Assembly (NCBI GenBank): GCA_031273805.1
Contig: JAISRE010000141.1
Span: 1-43,439 of the forward strand
DNA from: Synergistaceae bacterium
Lineage (GTDB): Bacteria > Synergistota > Synergistia > Synergistales > Synergistaceae
Direction: 5' to 3'
Length of the DNA: 43,439 nucleotides
Below are positions 15,627-23,598 of this stretch, piece by piece. The position numbers and the translations under genes were made by a program. The notes beneath the pieces were generated by a model, which made no database searches, was not told where the DNA came from, and saw nothing but the letters and a program-made list of their open reading frames with translations. Each line of letters starts with the position of its first letter. The stretch's first letter is position 1.

Positions 15627-16403
15627 TCAGCGTGGCGTCTTGTCACGCGCCTCGCTTTCTTCAATTCCGACTTCTGCCATTGTGATATATTTCGATAGCT
15701 CTTCCGTTTCGTAGCCGGCAATCAGCCGCACAAAAGCATCAGGAGTATGATTGTTTGCGTAATAGTCGTCAAAGCAATCATAGTATTTGCTGCGATCAGC
15801 GAATTTTATATTTACCGGCAAAAAACCGGCCTTAACGAGTTCCAGATTTAAGATGAGCCTCCCTGTTCGTCCGTTTCCGTCAATAAAAGGGTGTATGCCC
15901 TCGAAGCGCAAGTGAAACTCCGCTATGGCCTCTATAATGTGCTTGTCCTGTTTTAGATTGTCGTAATCAGTGACAAGAGCCTCCATCTGATCGCGGACGA
16001 GATATGGAGGCGGTGGAGTATGCGCGGCGCCTAAGACAGCAACTGGAACGCTGCGGTATATGCCTCTATTTATCGCGTCATTTATAAGCACTAAAGAATG
16101 AATCTCCTTTATCACTTGTTCCGTAAGGGAGCGCTCCGCTTCAGCAAGGGTTACTATGTACTCGAATGCGTCTTTGTGTCCTATCGCCTCCAAGTGCTCT
16201 TTTACAGGTTTCCCCGCTATGGTTATCCCTTCGCGGAGGATCATCGCGGTTTCCCTCAATGTAAGAGTGTTACCCTCAATGGCGTTCGAATTATAGGTAT
16301 TCTCAATGATAAATTCTTCCCTGAGTCGCTTTGTCTCTGCTGGATTGAGCGGGCGTAAGTGTTTAAGCTTTTCTCTAAGCTCATCTATCTGCGTGAAATC
16401 CAT
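15627..16403 (-). CDS. Fic-family AMP/NMP transferase with N-terminal inhibitory motif
   Basis: A 258-residue Fic protein. The active-site loop HPFIDGNGRTGR (about residues 171-182) is complete, with the catalytic histidine and the phosphate-binding residues. NSNAIEGNTL near residues 38-47 matches the inhibitory (S/T)xxxE(G/N) motif; because it precedes the Fic core, this is a class II, self-inhibited enzyme. Such enzymes attach AMP or another nucleotide to a protein hydroxyl; the target is unknown. The ATG follows GGGGAT by about 5 bases. It is convergent with hicB and forms part of the AT-rich accessory patch. Confidence 0.9.
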   Translation of the reverse strand: MDFTQIDELREKLKHLRPLNPAETKRLREEFIIENTYNSNAIEGNTLTLRETAMILREGITIAGKPVKEHLEAIGHKDAFEYIVTLAEAERSLTEQVIKEIHSLVLINDAINRGIYRSVPVAVLGAAHTPPPPYLVRDQMEALVTDYDNLKQDKHIIEAIAEFHLRFEGIHPFIDGNGRTGRLILNLELVKAGFLPVNIKFADRSKYYDCFDDYYANNHTPDAFVRLIAGYETEELSKYITMAEVGIEESEARDKTPR

Positions 16404-16505
16404 AACAATCCCCTTTTTTTATTTATGGAACATCCCGCGATTTTAGCGTTGGAGTATGTCAATCTTTTTTCTTCTTCCTCATGACCACTTTATCGGACGA
16501 GTGGT

Positions 16506-17069
16506 TTATGTGTGATCCTGAGCGGCATGGGCGCTGTTTGATATGCCGAATATGCGTTTCTCCTTTGGGTGGAAGTGCAGAAAGTTCAGCACGATGCTTG
16601 CGGGAAATCTGGTTATCGAGGTGTTGAAATCGTTGACCAGCTTGTTGTGCTCCGCGCAGGCTGAAGAAGCCCTCCCCTCGATGGAGGCCAGCTCGCTCAT
16701 CACGGTCAGCAGATTCTCGTCCATCTGAGCTTCGCGACGCTCCTTGAAGGACAGTTGGATTGAGTGCATCTCATTGCTCAGCTCATTTTCCAGACACTCT
16801 ATCTCATCCTCTGTGTTAAAAGACTCTTCAAGTATTCTGTCCTGTATGCTGGCGATACGATCCAATGTGGGCGTTTCTGACCCCATTATCAGCTTTGTCT
16901 TGGCGATCAAGTCCGGTATCAGATCATGACGAATTTTCAGATGCATATCGACCTCGTCCCACCAGGAATCTATCTGTAACTGTTTTGCCTTGAAGCGGTT
17001 ATAGGTGTATATGAACCACAGTATTGAAATTCCAAGACAAAAGATGACGGCAAAACCTGCCCGGGCCAT
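16506..17069 (-). CDS. LemA family protein (first copy)
   Basis: A 187-residue protein with one N-terminal membrane helix (VIFCLGISILWFIYTYNRF) and a long helical domain. WWDEVDMHLKIRHDLIPDLI is a variant of the LemA motif in which helices line up after NxLVxxxxxVxxxxxxLxxxLxxRxDLIPNLV. The family is of unknown function. The ATG at 17069 is preferred to one 18 bases upstream because AAGGAGG lies 8 bases before it. The C-terminal half has LVNDFNTSITRFPASIV, the LemA YN-x-FP signature in altered form. A palindromic element lies 80 bases upstream of its start. A second LemA gene is at 27394-28074. Confidence 0.78.
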   Translation of the reverse strand: MARAGFAVIFCLGISILWFIYTYNRFKAKQLQIDSWWDEVDMHLKIRHDLIPDLIAKTKLIMGSETPTLDRIASIQDRILEESFNTEDEIECLENELSNEMHSIQLSFKERREAQMDENLLTVMSELASIEGRASSACAEHNKLVNDFNTSITRFPASIVLNFLHFHPKEKRIFGISNSAHAAQDHT

Positions 17070-17148
17070 TTTCCATTCCTCCTTCATGAACTCGTATGCT
17101 AATTTTATGACTTCTTCCCGTCAGGTCAAGTATGATGCGCAATGTATT

Positions 17149-17221
17149 AGGGAATCGCTGATTAAATGTTCTTCGAGCGAATACGCCCATTGCAGCCCAA
17201 AGGTTATGAAATCACCGTTTC
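17149..17221. repeat. MITE-like palindromic element, subfamily 1
   Basis: A 73-bp element with ends AGGGAATCGCTGATTAAAT and ATGAAATCACCGTTTC. The interior GCCCATTGCAGCCCAAAGG is identical to the copy at 34697-34781, which has 12 extra bases in its left part. It lies between the divergent lemA and exported-protein genes. Confidence 0.75.
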
Positions 17222-17332
17222 ATTGGATATTTCATTATTTATCATCAAAACTCTAAAGAAGGTTATTTTGTATTTAATACTTAAGAATATGACGCTATAA
17301 GTAAGGTATTTGCTTATGAGGGAGTAAATAGA

Positions 17333-18445
17333 ATGTATGCGTGTTATAATATTCATAGAAAGCTGTTTTTGTTGTCGATATATTCATATCTCGACAACAA
17401 TGTTAAAGCAATTAAGGAGAGGTATAAACTGCAAAAATCATCTTTAATTTTTTTGTCCGATATTCGTCGATGCCATGCCATTTTAGGAAAGTTTTTATAT
17501 ATATACGCGCTCATTGTGCTGGTTCTTTTTCTGACCGCGCATCCCCTGGGAGCGGCACAGTTACGTCTGCAAAATGAACTTTCTCCTGACCACGTTGAAG
17601 TGCCTGGGACTGGGGCATATTTTATACCCGCAGAGGGGCTTGTCTTAAGCAAACGTTTCGATGGATTCGAGTCCGAGTCTCGCAGGATAGAGGTTATAGT
17701 CGTCAATATAAGGTCCGGGTTCGACGGTATTGCCTCTAATTTTACGGAGGCGTCCCTGAAGTCTCGCGGAGTTGAGTTGAAATCGCGCGGAGATCTGTTT
17801 ATCAACGGGGCAAGGGCTATTTTGTTTAAAGCGCTTCAGCCTGATGGCGGAAGAAATTGGGGTAAGTGGATACTTCTCGCCGAAAATGGCGGCAATACTC
17901 TTGTGGTAAATGGAGTGTTTGTGAGTGGAGACGCTGATGCCGCCAGTGATGTGGAGGTAATGTTGAAAAGTTTGTTTTTGGATGCCGCTCTTTTCGGCGG
18001 CGTCGCTTCTGCGGATGCCGAGCTGCCGACAGTCCCGGATGAAGCTGCGTCCGTACCAACCGGAGCGGTTATATCTCAGGACGCGCCTGCAAAATCCGAT
18101 TATGCGGCGTATGGTTCTCAGGATATAATAGCGGTATCCTTGGATATCATATCCGCCGCTGGGCCGGACACGCGCCCTGTGTCCGCTGAACCCGTCTCAG
18201 CTTTGGACAGCGCGGCGCCGGTATCCGGCGACGCCGATCTGCCTGCGGAGAGTGTTCTCTCATCTGACGTCCCGCTTGAAGTTGTATCCCCTGATGTGAC
18301 GGCGCTGGATTATACTGTGCCGCCGGAGGGTGGGTCGACGCCGGATGATAACGACGATGACGATGTGAACGCATCGCTTGAGATTCTTTACAAAAATTCT
18401 GTATCTGCTGATAATGATGGCATATCGGGGGATTTTGAACCGTAA
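17333..18445 (+). CDS. Exported protein with acidic, low-complexity tail
   Basis: A 370-residue protein of unknown function. The hydrophobic export segment is not at the extreme N-terminus but at about residues 55-74 (LYIYALIVLVLFLTAHPLGA), so the true start may be later; AAGGAGAGG at 17415-17423 precedes no ATG but a CTG and a TTG in frame. Residues about 80-210 form a domain shared with the next gene (HVEVPGTGAYFIP, then FDGFESESRRIEVIV). The rest is Ala/Pro/Ser/Asp-rich, probably a disordered extracellular region. After the TAA stop the same frame continues for 17 codons with similar acidic composition, so the stop may be recent. It heads the series leading to the V4R and GGDEF genes. Confidence 0.7.
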   Translation: MYACYNIHRKLFLLSIYSYLDNNVKAIKERYKLQKSSLIFLSDIRRCHAILGKFLYIYALIVLVLFLTAHPLGAAQLRLQNELSPDHVEVPGTGAYFIPAEGLVLSKRFDGFESESRRIEVIVVNIRSGFDGIASNFTEASLKSRGVELKSRGDLFINGARAILFKALQPDGGRNWGKWILLAENGGNTLVVNGVFVSGDADAASDVEVMLKSLFLDAALFGGVASADAELPTVPDEAASVPTGAVISQDAPAKSDYAAYGSQDIIAVSLDIISAAGPDTRPVSAEPVSALDSAAPVSGDADLPAESVLSSDVPLEVVSPDVTALDYTVPPEGGSTPDDNDDDDVNASLEILYKNSVSADNDGISGDFEP

Positions 18446-18532
18446 TCTCAGGAATATGAGAGGGATGCGGCTTTGTCCGATGATGTCCCTGACCGATAAT
18501 TTCCAAACTTTATAAGGAGGTATGGCAGAGAA

Positions 18533-19555
18533 ATGAGACAGGGTTTGTATTTTGCGAAAAACGTGGGCGGGATGCTTCAGTTTGCCGTGGTTATTCTTCT
18601 GGTCTGCGGCGCGAGCGCATATGCGGCGTCTCCAATATACAAAAACAATGTTCTGACGGCACAGCATATCGTCCTTCCCGGTACCCACGTGGCGCTGATC
18701 CCTCCTGCCGGGGCGCGCCCTGCTCCTGACTTCGTCGGTTTTGAACTTCAGTCCAGAAATATTAAATTTGTGATTACTGAGAAGATTGGAGCTTCGTATA
18801 GCGAGTCGGAGAGTACGCTGACTCCTGAGGGAGTTGAGGCGCTTGGCATCACATTAAAGGAGTCCGCGAAAGTTCTCCTCAACAGTGCCCCCGCGATGCT
18901 TGTAACGGGTTCGTCCAACTCCTCAGAGTCCGTCTCCGTGCAGCTCCTTGTCACGGGAGACAGCAAATTGACTGTGTATATCTATGGATATTATCCTGAA
19001 ACTGACAAATCGGCGGTCAATACGGTGAGAAATGCGCTGCTGAGCTGCATCTTCGATCCATCGGCGGTAAAGGTCAATTCCGGAGGGTACTCGCTCTCGT
19101 CGGACGGCACGTCGTTCAAATTCGCCGACGAGGTGAATTTAACCAGGTTTTATACCCTCAACGGCGAGCCTGTTGACGATCAGATTGAGGAGGCGTTTTA
19201 TACCAGTACCGTTTTGAATGAAAGTATCGCTCAGGAGGATAGGGACACTTTCGCGGATACCACTATAGCCCGATTCCTCTCTTCTTATGAATATACGGTC
19301 GATTCACGCCGCAATGTGAATTATGCGGGACTCTCCGGAATCGAGACCATTGCCAGGTTCGATGGGGCGTCGAGGAGAGTTCGCACGTCAAGCGGAGGGA
19401 TGGTGACTCGCACCTCCGAGGGAAAGGGTTATCAGGTCGTTTTGTTCGATAATTTTGGACACACGTATGTCCTGAGCGGGATCGCCGTAAAAAACGCGGA
19501 CTCATATCTGTCGCAGTTTGCGAGAATAACGTCAACTTTTTTGATCGTAAAATAA
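18533..19555 (+). CDS. Exported protein, paralogue of the preceding gene
   Basis: A 340-residue protein of unknown function with a signal peptide (about residues 1-31, ending YAASP). The segment HIVLPGTHVALIPP, then DFVGFELQSRNIKFVITEKI and the later ALGITLKESAKVLLN align with the same features in the preceding gene, so the two share an ancestral exported domain. Here the C-terminal half is instead folded-looking sequence with RTSSGGMVTRTSEGKGYQVV. AAGGAGG stands about 12 bases upstream of the ATG. The gene lies 39 bases before the V4R gene and is probably cotranscribed. Confidence 0.72.
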   Translation: MRQGLYFAKNVGGMLQFAVVILLVCGASAYAASPIYKNNVLTAQHIVLPGTHVALIPPAGARPAPDFVGFELQSRNIKFVITEKIGASYSESESTLTPEGVEALGITLKESAKVLLNSAPAMLVTGSSNSSESVSVQLLVTGDSKLTVYIYGYYPETDKSAVNTVRNALLSCIFDPSAVKVNSGGYSLSSDGTSFKFADEVNLTRFYTLNGEPVDDQIEEAFYTSTVLNESIAQEDRDTFADTTIARFLSSYEYTVDSRRNVNYAGLSGIETIARFDGASRRVRTSSGGMVTRTSEGKGYQVVLFDNFGHTYVLSGIAVKNADSYLSQFARITSTFLIVK

Positions 19556-19594
19556 TAGCGTTTATGTGAAGTTCTGGCAGAGAGGGGAAGTATA

Positions 19595-20125
19595 ATGACG
19601 GAGATGGCCAATGGCAGAAAATATGAGTTTTATTGGGGATTGATAGGTGACCTAGAGATAGGGCGCCCGAATCTTGGAAACAAAACCAGAGTTGAAATAT
19701 ACAGGCTTATGCAGTTCACGTTCCGGGATGTCCTGGAGCGAAAGTACGGTGTCGACGTGGCTGACGAGGTCTTTTATGAGGCCGGTAAAATCGCCGGCAG
19801 GGAGTTCTGCAGCCACTTTCTGTCAAGCGCGAAGGACATCGGCAGCTTTGTGAAGCTGATTCAGGACACGATGCGCGAGTATGGCATGGGGATTTTCCGC
19901 GTTGAGGAGTCCGACAATGACGCAAAAAAACTTGTGGTCACAGTGGAGGAGGATCTGGATTGCTCAGGCCTTCCGGAACTCGACTATGAGATTTGCAAGT
20001 ACGACGAGGGACTGATTGCCGGTATTATGGAGTCGTTTACCGGTAACGTATATAATGTAAAAGAAATAGATTGTTGGTGCACAGGTGACAGAACTTGTCG
20101 TTTTTCTGTGAATATCCAGGAGTAG
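19595..20125 (+). CDS. V4R-domain (4-vinyl reductase-like) sensor protein
   Basis: A 176-residue single-domain protein of the V4R fold, known as a small-molecule-binding module in signalling proteins such as XylR/DmpR-type activators and in bacteriochlorophyll enzymes. The visible support is FRDVLERKYGVDVADEVFYE, AGKIAGREFCSHFL and the C-terminal cysteine motif IDCWCTGDRTCRFSV, which in related proteins holds metal or ligand. It is encoded 39 bases upstream of a diguanylate cyclase, so it may pass a chemical signal to cyclic-di-GMP synthesis. The ligand is unknown. Confidence 0.82.
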   Translation: MTEMANGRKYEFYWGLIGDLEIGRPNLGNKTRVEIYRLMQFTFRDVLERKYGVDVADEVFYEAGKIAGREFCSHFLSSAKDIGSFVKLIQDTMREYGMGIFRVEESDNDAKKLVVTVEEDLDCSGLPELDYEICKYDEGLIAGIMESFTGNVYNVKEIDCWCTGDRTCRFSVNIQE

Positions 20126-20164
20126 AACCTGCCTGCGCGGTTTGCCCTCCAATAGCTGAGCGAT

Positions 20165-21571
20165 ATGATCGTTAAAAACAATGACGGCAAAGAGTCAATC
20201 AATAACGCAAATTCCCCGGAGGATGCCGTAAAACAGGCACAGGAGGCACTGCTCAAGTTTGTGTATGCCCTGCTGACTGAAGCGAAATTGCCGGAGTCGC
20301 CGGAGTCGTTTGTAAATTTGGAGAAGTTTCCTGAAGTCCTCAACTATATGGTCATGCTGAGAAGCGTGATATATGGTTTTTCTCATGGAAATATCGACGC
20401 CGAGGTGAGCCAGAAGGGATTTCTGGCGGGTTGCCTCAAGGAACTTCAGGCACATCTGAGACATCTTGCCTGGTACGCGGATCGTCTTGCCTCCGGAGAC
20501 TTTGAGCAGAGAATAGATTTCATGGGGGATTTTTCGGAGTACTTCAACAGAATGTCACAAGAATTATGCGATACATTGAAGACGCTTAAGGATAACGAGT
20601 CAAACCTTCTGAAATTGACCAAGGATCTGCATTTAAGTGAGGAGAGGTGGAAGCTCGCTGTTACATGTACCCAGGATGGAGTTTGGGATATAGATCTTAC
20701 GGAGCGGCGCGCTTTTTTCTCGCCTCGTCTGTGGGAGATCCTGAGGCGTCCTGTTATCGCGGACGATATAGATTTCGATCCGGTCTTATGGGGAAGTTTC
20801 ATACATCCAGACGACCTCTCCAAGTGGTCTGATATTATGAACTCCCTCAACAGCAAGATCATAACCGATCCCGGGAGGCGATATACCGAGCTGCGCGTCA
20901 TGGATGGGGACGGAAAGTATCGCTGGATTGGCGTTCATCACATGATAATCAGCAACAGCGAAAAGATGCCGGTCAGATTTGTCGGTACGTGCGAGGACAT
21001 TCAGGAGAGAAGAGAGCGAGAGGATGAGATTCGGACTCAGGCCACTCACGATCAATTGACAAGATTACCGAACAGATATCTGTACAACGATCGTTTTCTT
21101 CAGAAGATGGTCATTGCGAAACGTAACGAATCCTCCATTGTTCTGCTCCTCTGGGATCTGGACGGTTTCAAGTGGGTAAACGATACGTACGGACATCTGG
21201 CGGGGGACAAATTGCTGGTCATGATTGCCGAGTTGATGCGCATATCTCTGCGTGAGACCGATACCCTTGCCCGTTTCGGCGGAGATGAGTTCGTAATGCT
21301 CCTCTCATGTCCGAGAGGGCATGAAGATGAGGTCGCCGCCTGTACGACAGACAGGATATACGAGATGCTTGAAGAGCCGATCGATATAGGCGTGGGAAAG
21401 GTCTTCGTGGGCGCGAGCTGCGGCATAAGTTTTTTCCCAAAGCACGCGGCCGACGGTGAGTCGCTCTTCAGTTTAGCGGACAGGGCTCTTTACACGGCAA
21501 AAAGTTCGGGTAAAAATTGCGCAGTGATATGGACGCCGGACCGCTTTAAAAGCGAGAAGGCGCTGGTCTGA
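20165..21571 (+). CDS. PAS-GGDEF diguanylate cyclase
   Basis: A 468-residue cytoplasmic enzyme that makes cyclic di-GMP from two GTP. Residues about 75-140 (LAWYADRLASGDFEQRIDFM) look like a linker or HAMP-like region without membrane helices. A PAS domain with a PAC-like end follows (about 155-285, with YRWIGVHHMIISNSEKMPV). The GGDEF domain (about 290-455) has THDQLTRLPNR and the active site RFGGDEF near residue 372. RETD lies five residues before GGDEF, so the inhibitory I-site is intact and product feedback is expected. The start has only a weak Shine-Dalgarno site. It pairs with the V4R gene upstream; a cyclic-di-GMP-hydrolase-type HD-GYP protein is encoded at 30560. Confidence 0.92.
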   Translation: MIVKNNDGKESINNANSPEDAVKQAQEALLKFVYALLTEAKLPESPESFVNLEKFPEVLNYMVMLRSVIYGFSHGNIDAEVSQKGFLAGCLKELQAHLRHLAWYADRLASGDFEQRIDFMGDFSEYFNRMSQELCDTLKTLKDNESNLLKLTKDLHLSEERWKLAVTCTQDGVWDIDLTERRAFFSPRLWEILRRPVIADDIDFDPVLWGSFIHPDDLSKWSDIMNSLNSKIITDPGRRYTELRVMDGDGKYRWIGVHHMIISNSEKMPVRFVGTCEDIQERREREDEIRTQATHDQLTRLPNRYLYNDRFLQKMVIAKRNESSIVLLLWDLDGFKWVNDTYGHLAGDKLLVMIAELMRISLRETDTLARFGGDEFVMLLSCPRGHEDEVAACTTDRIYEMLEEPIDIGVGKVFVGASCGISFFPKHAADGESLFSLADRALYTAKSSGKNCAVIWTPDRFKSEKALV

Positions 21572-21600
21572 TTTTTTAATAAACTAACACATTTCAAATA

Positions 21601-22956
21601 ATGAATTCTTTTTTGAAAGAGAAACTGTGCAAAGAGATCAGGTCCTCCGGAGAAAGACAGGGCTGGTGGGGTTCGTCGGGCGTGCTGGCGGCGGTCTCCG
21701 GAGGCGGAGACTCCATGGCGCTTCTAAACCTGCTCCATATGGTTTATGGCGGGAGGATTGTCGCCGCGCATCTGGAGCACGGTTTCAGGGGGGATTCATC
21801 CGTTCGCGACGCGGAGTTCGTGTCGGACTATTGCCGGCGCATCGGCGTACTATGCTTCGTGAGGCATGTAGACGTCATGGGGCGGCGTATTACCGGGGAG
21901 TCCGCAGAAATGGCGGGACGCAGGATAAGGTACGAATTTTTCGCGGAGCTGGCGAAGCAGGAGAACCTGCCATTTATCGCGACTGGTCATAACGCTGATG
22001 ATGTCGTCGAGACGATGGCGCATCATATTTTCAGAGGGACCGGGGTCGCCGGCCTTGGCGGCATAGCAGCCAGAAGGGATATTATCGTGCGTCCTCTCAT
22101 AAACTGCGCCAGGGCGGATCTGCGGCAGTTCCTCAGGGAATCCGGCATCCCGTGGCGTGATGACGAGACCAACGACGAAAATCACTATAAGCGCAATAGG
22201 ATACGCAATCAACTTATCCCCTGGGTGCGGGCAAATATCAACGAGTCATTTGAGAGGGCGATGCTTGGTCTTGCCGCCGAAAGCGCGGAGCTGAACTGCG
22301 TGATAAACGAGAGAGCCGCCGCTAATCTCTCTCTCATAGCGCGGGATCATCCATTTGCGTTGGCGGCGTGGGACAGAGTCGCCGCAAAAAGGCTGTCCGG
22401 CGTCTGGTTGTCGTCCTCCCTTCGGGAGCAGGGGGCAAGGCTCTCCCTGCCTGTCCTGGATCGTCCGAGGCTCAACGAACTCTGCCGATTGGTGGCTGAA
22501 CCCGGCAGATGGCGTTTCCAATGGGCCGGAGATGTGGAGGTCTGCGGGGATCGTCTCCTGATCGGGTGGATACCCCGTTCCCTACTGAAGCCGCCGGACA
22601 GGCTCGATGTCCTGCTGCGCCTCAAAGAGGAGATAGTGTTGGATTGGGGTATATGGCGTATGTCGTTTGCGCTTAAACCGCGTGACATTACGGAGCGGAG
22701 AAAGAATAATATATGGAGCGCGGCGCTGCCTGTATCCGCTGAAAGCTGTTCCATTGCGGTGACGAGCGTTTTCGACTTCAACAAAGATAAAAAAAATATG
22801 GCGTGCGTGAAAATACCGTGGTGGAGCTCGTACAATATGCCGATTATCGCGTGGAGAGATGAAAATATTGATGAAACTTGGCAGCCCGGCAGCATCAATT
22901 ATGTGCGCAATGACTTTGATTATGTTATCATTGCTAAGGTTTTCGCCCATGTGTAG
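21601..22956 (+). CDS. tilS: tRNA(Ile)-lysidine synthase
   Basis: A 451-residue ATP-dependent enzyme that attaches lysine to C34 of the CAU-anticodon tRNA-Ile so that it reads AUA; it is essential. The N-terminal PP-loop is VSGGGDSM (about residues 32-39), followed by HLEHGFRGDSSVRDAEFV and FIATGHNADDVVET, all diagnostic. DDETNDENHYKRNRIRNQLI is the conserved tRNA-contact segment. The C-terminal domain is weakly conserved, as usual. The tilS-hpt-ftsH order that follows is found in many bacteria. Confidence 0.95.
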   Translation: MNSFLKEKLCKEIRSSGERQGWWGSSGVLAAVSGGGDSMALLNLLHMVYGGRIVAAHLEHGFRGDSSVRDAEFVSDYCRRIGVLCFVRHVDVMGRRITGESAEMAGRRIRYEFFAELAKQENLPFIATGHNADDVVETMAHHIFRGTGVAGLGGIAARRDIIVRPLINCARADLRQFLRESGIPWRDDETNDENHYKRNRIRNQLIPWVRANINESFERAMLGLAAESAELNCVINERAAANLSLIARDHPFALAAWDRVAAKRLSGVWLSSSLREQGARLSLPVLDRPRLNELCRLVAEPGRWRFQWAGDVEVCGDRLLIGWIPRSLLKPPDRLDVLLRLKEEIVLDWGIWRMSFALKPRDITERRKNNIWSAALPVSAESCSIAVTSVFDFNKDKKNMACVKIPWWSSYNMPIIAWRDENIDETWQPGSINYVRNDFDYVIIAKVFAHV

Positions 22957-22980
22957 TATCCGCTGAAGGAGGAAAATGTT

Positions 22981-23535
22981 TTGTCTGAAGTTGACGAAAG
23001 ATATGAGCTGGGATCTGTTGAGATCTCCAGGGACGAGATAAAGCGGCGTGTTGTGGATTTGGCCGCCGATATAGAGCGTGAGTACCGTGGGCAGGAGGTA
23101 ACATTGACCGGAGTTCTGAAGGGCGCAGCGATATTTCTATCGGACCTCGCCAGAGAAATAGGAACAACCGTTGACGTGCGGATGGATTTTATGGCTGTTT
23201 CGTCATATGGAAATTCCGCGACGTCGAGCGGAGTGGTTAAGATCATCAAGGATATGGATACTTTCGTCGACGGCAAAAATATAATTGTGGTTGAGGACAT
23301 TATGGACACAGGGCTCACACTTGCCTACCTCAGGGAGATATTGCGCACTCGCAATCCAAAGAGCCTCAAAACATGTGTGCTTCTGGAGAAGCCGGAGCGG
23401 AAAAAAGTAGATTCGGAGATAGAGTACAGGGGATTTACGATCGCGGATGTGTTTGTCGTTGGATATGGACTGGACTACGCCGGCAAGTGGAGACATCTTC
23501 CTGATATTTGGAGCCTGTCGAAGACGCGGCAGTAA
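22981..23535 (+). CDS. hpt: Hypoxanthine phosphoribosyltransferase
   Basis: A 184-residue purine-salvage enzyme that makes IMP (or GMP) from the base and PRPP. The PRPP loop is VEDIMDTGLTL (about residues 104-114). TGVLKGAAIFLSDLAREI is the pyrophosphate-binding loop, and VGYGLDYAGKWRHLPDI is the base-binding C-terminal signature. The TTG start is chosen because AAGGAGG lies 8-9 bases before it; an ATG 5 bases upstream is out of frame. Between tilS and ftsH, as in many genomes. Confidence 0.95.
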   Translation: MSEVDERYELGSVEISRDEIKRRVVDLAADIEREYRGQEVTLTGVLKGAAIFLSDLAREIGTTVDVRMDFMAVSSYGNSATSSGVVKIIKDMDTFVDGKNIIVVEDIMDTGLTLAYLREILRTRNPKSLKTCVLLEKPERKKVDSEIEYRGFTIADVFVVGYGLDYAGKWRHLPDIWSLSKTRQ

Positions 23536-23598
23536 GTGTCGCCTATAAATTCGAGTCGACATTAAATTTTATAAGAAATTTGGAGGAGGATAGCTCTT

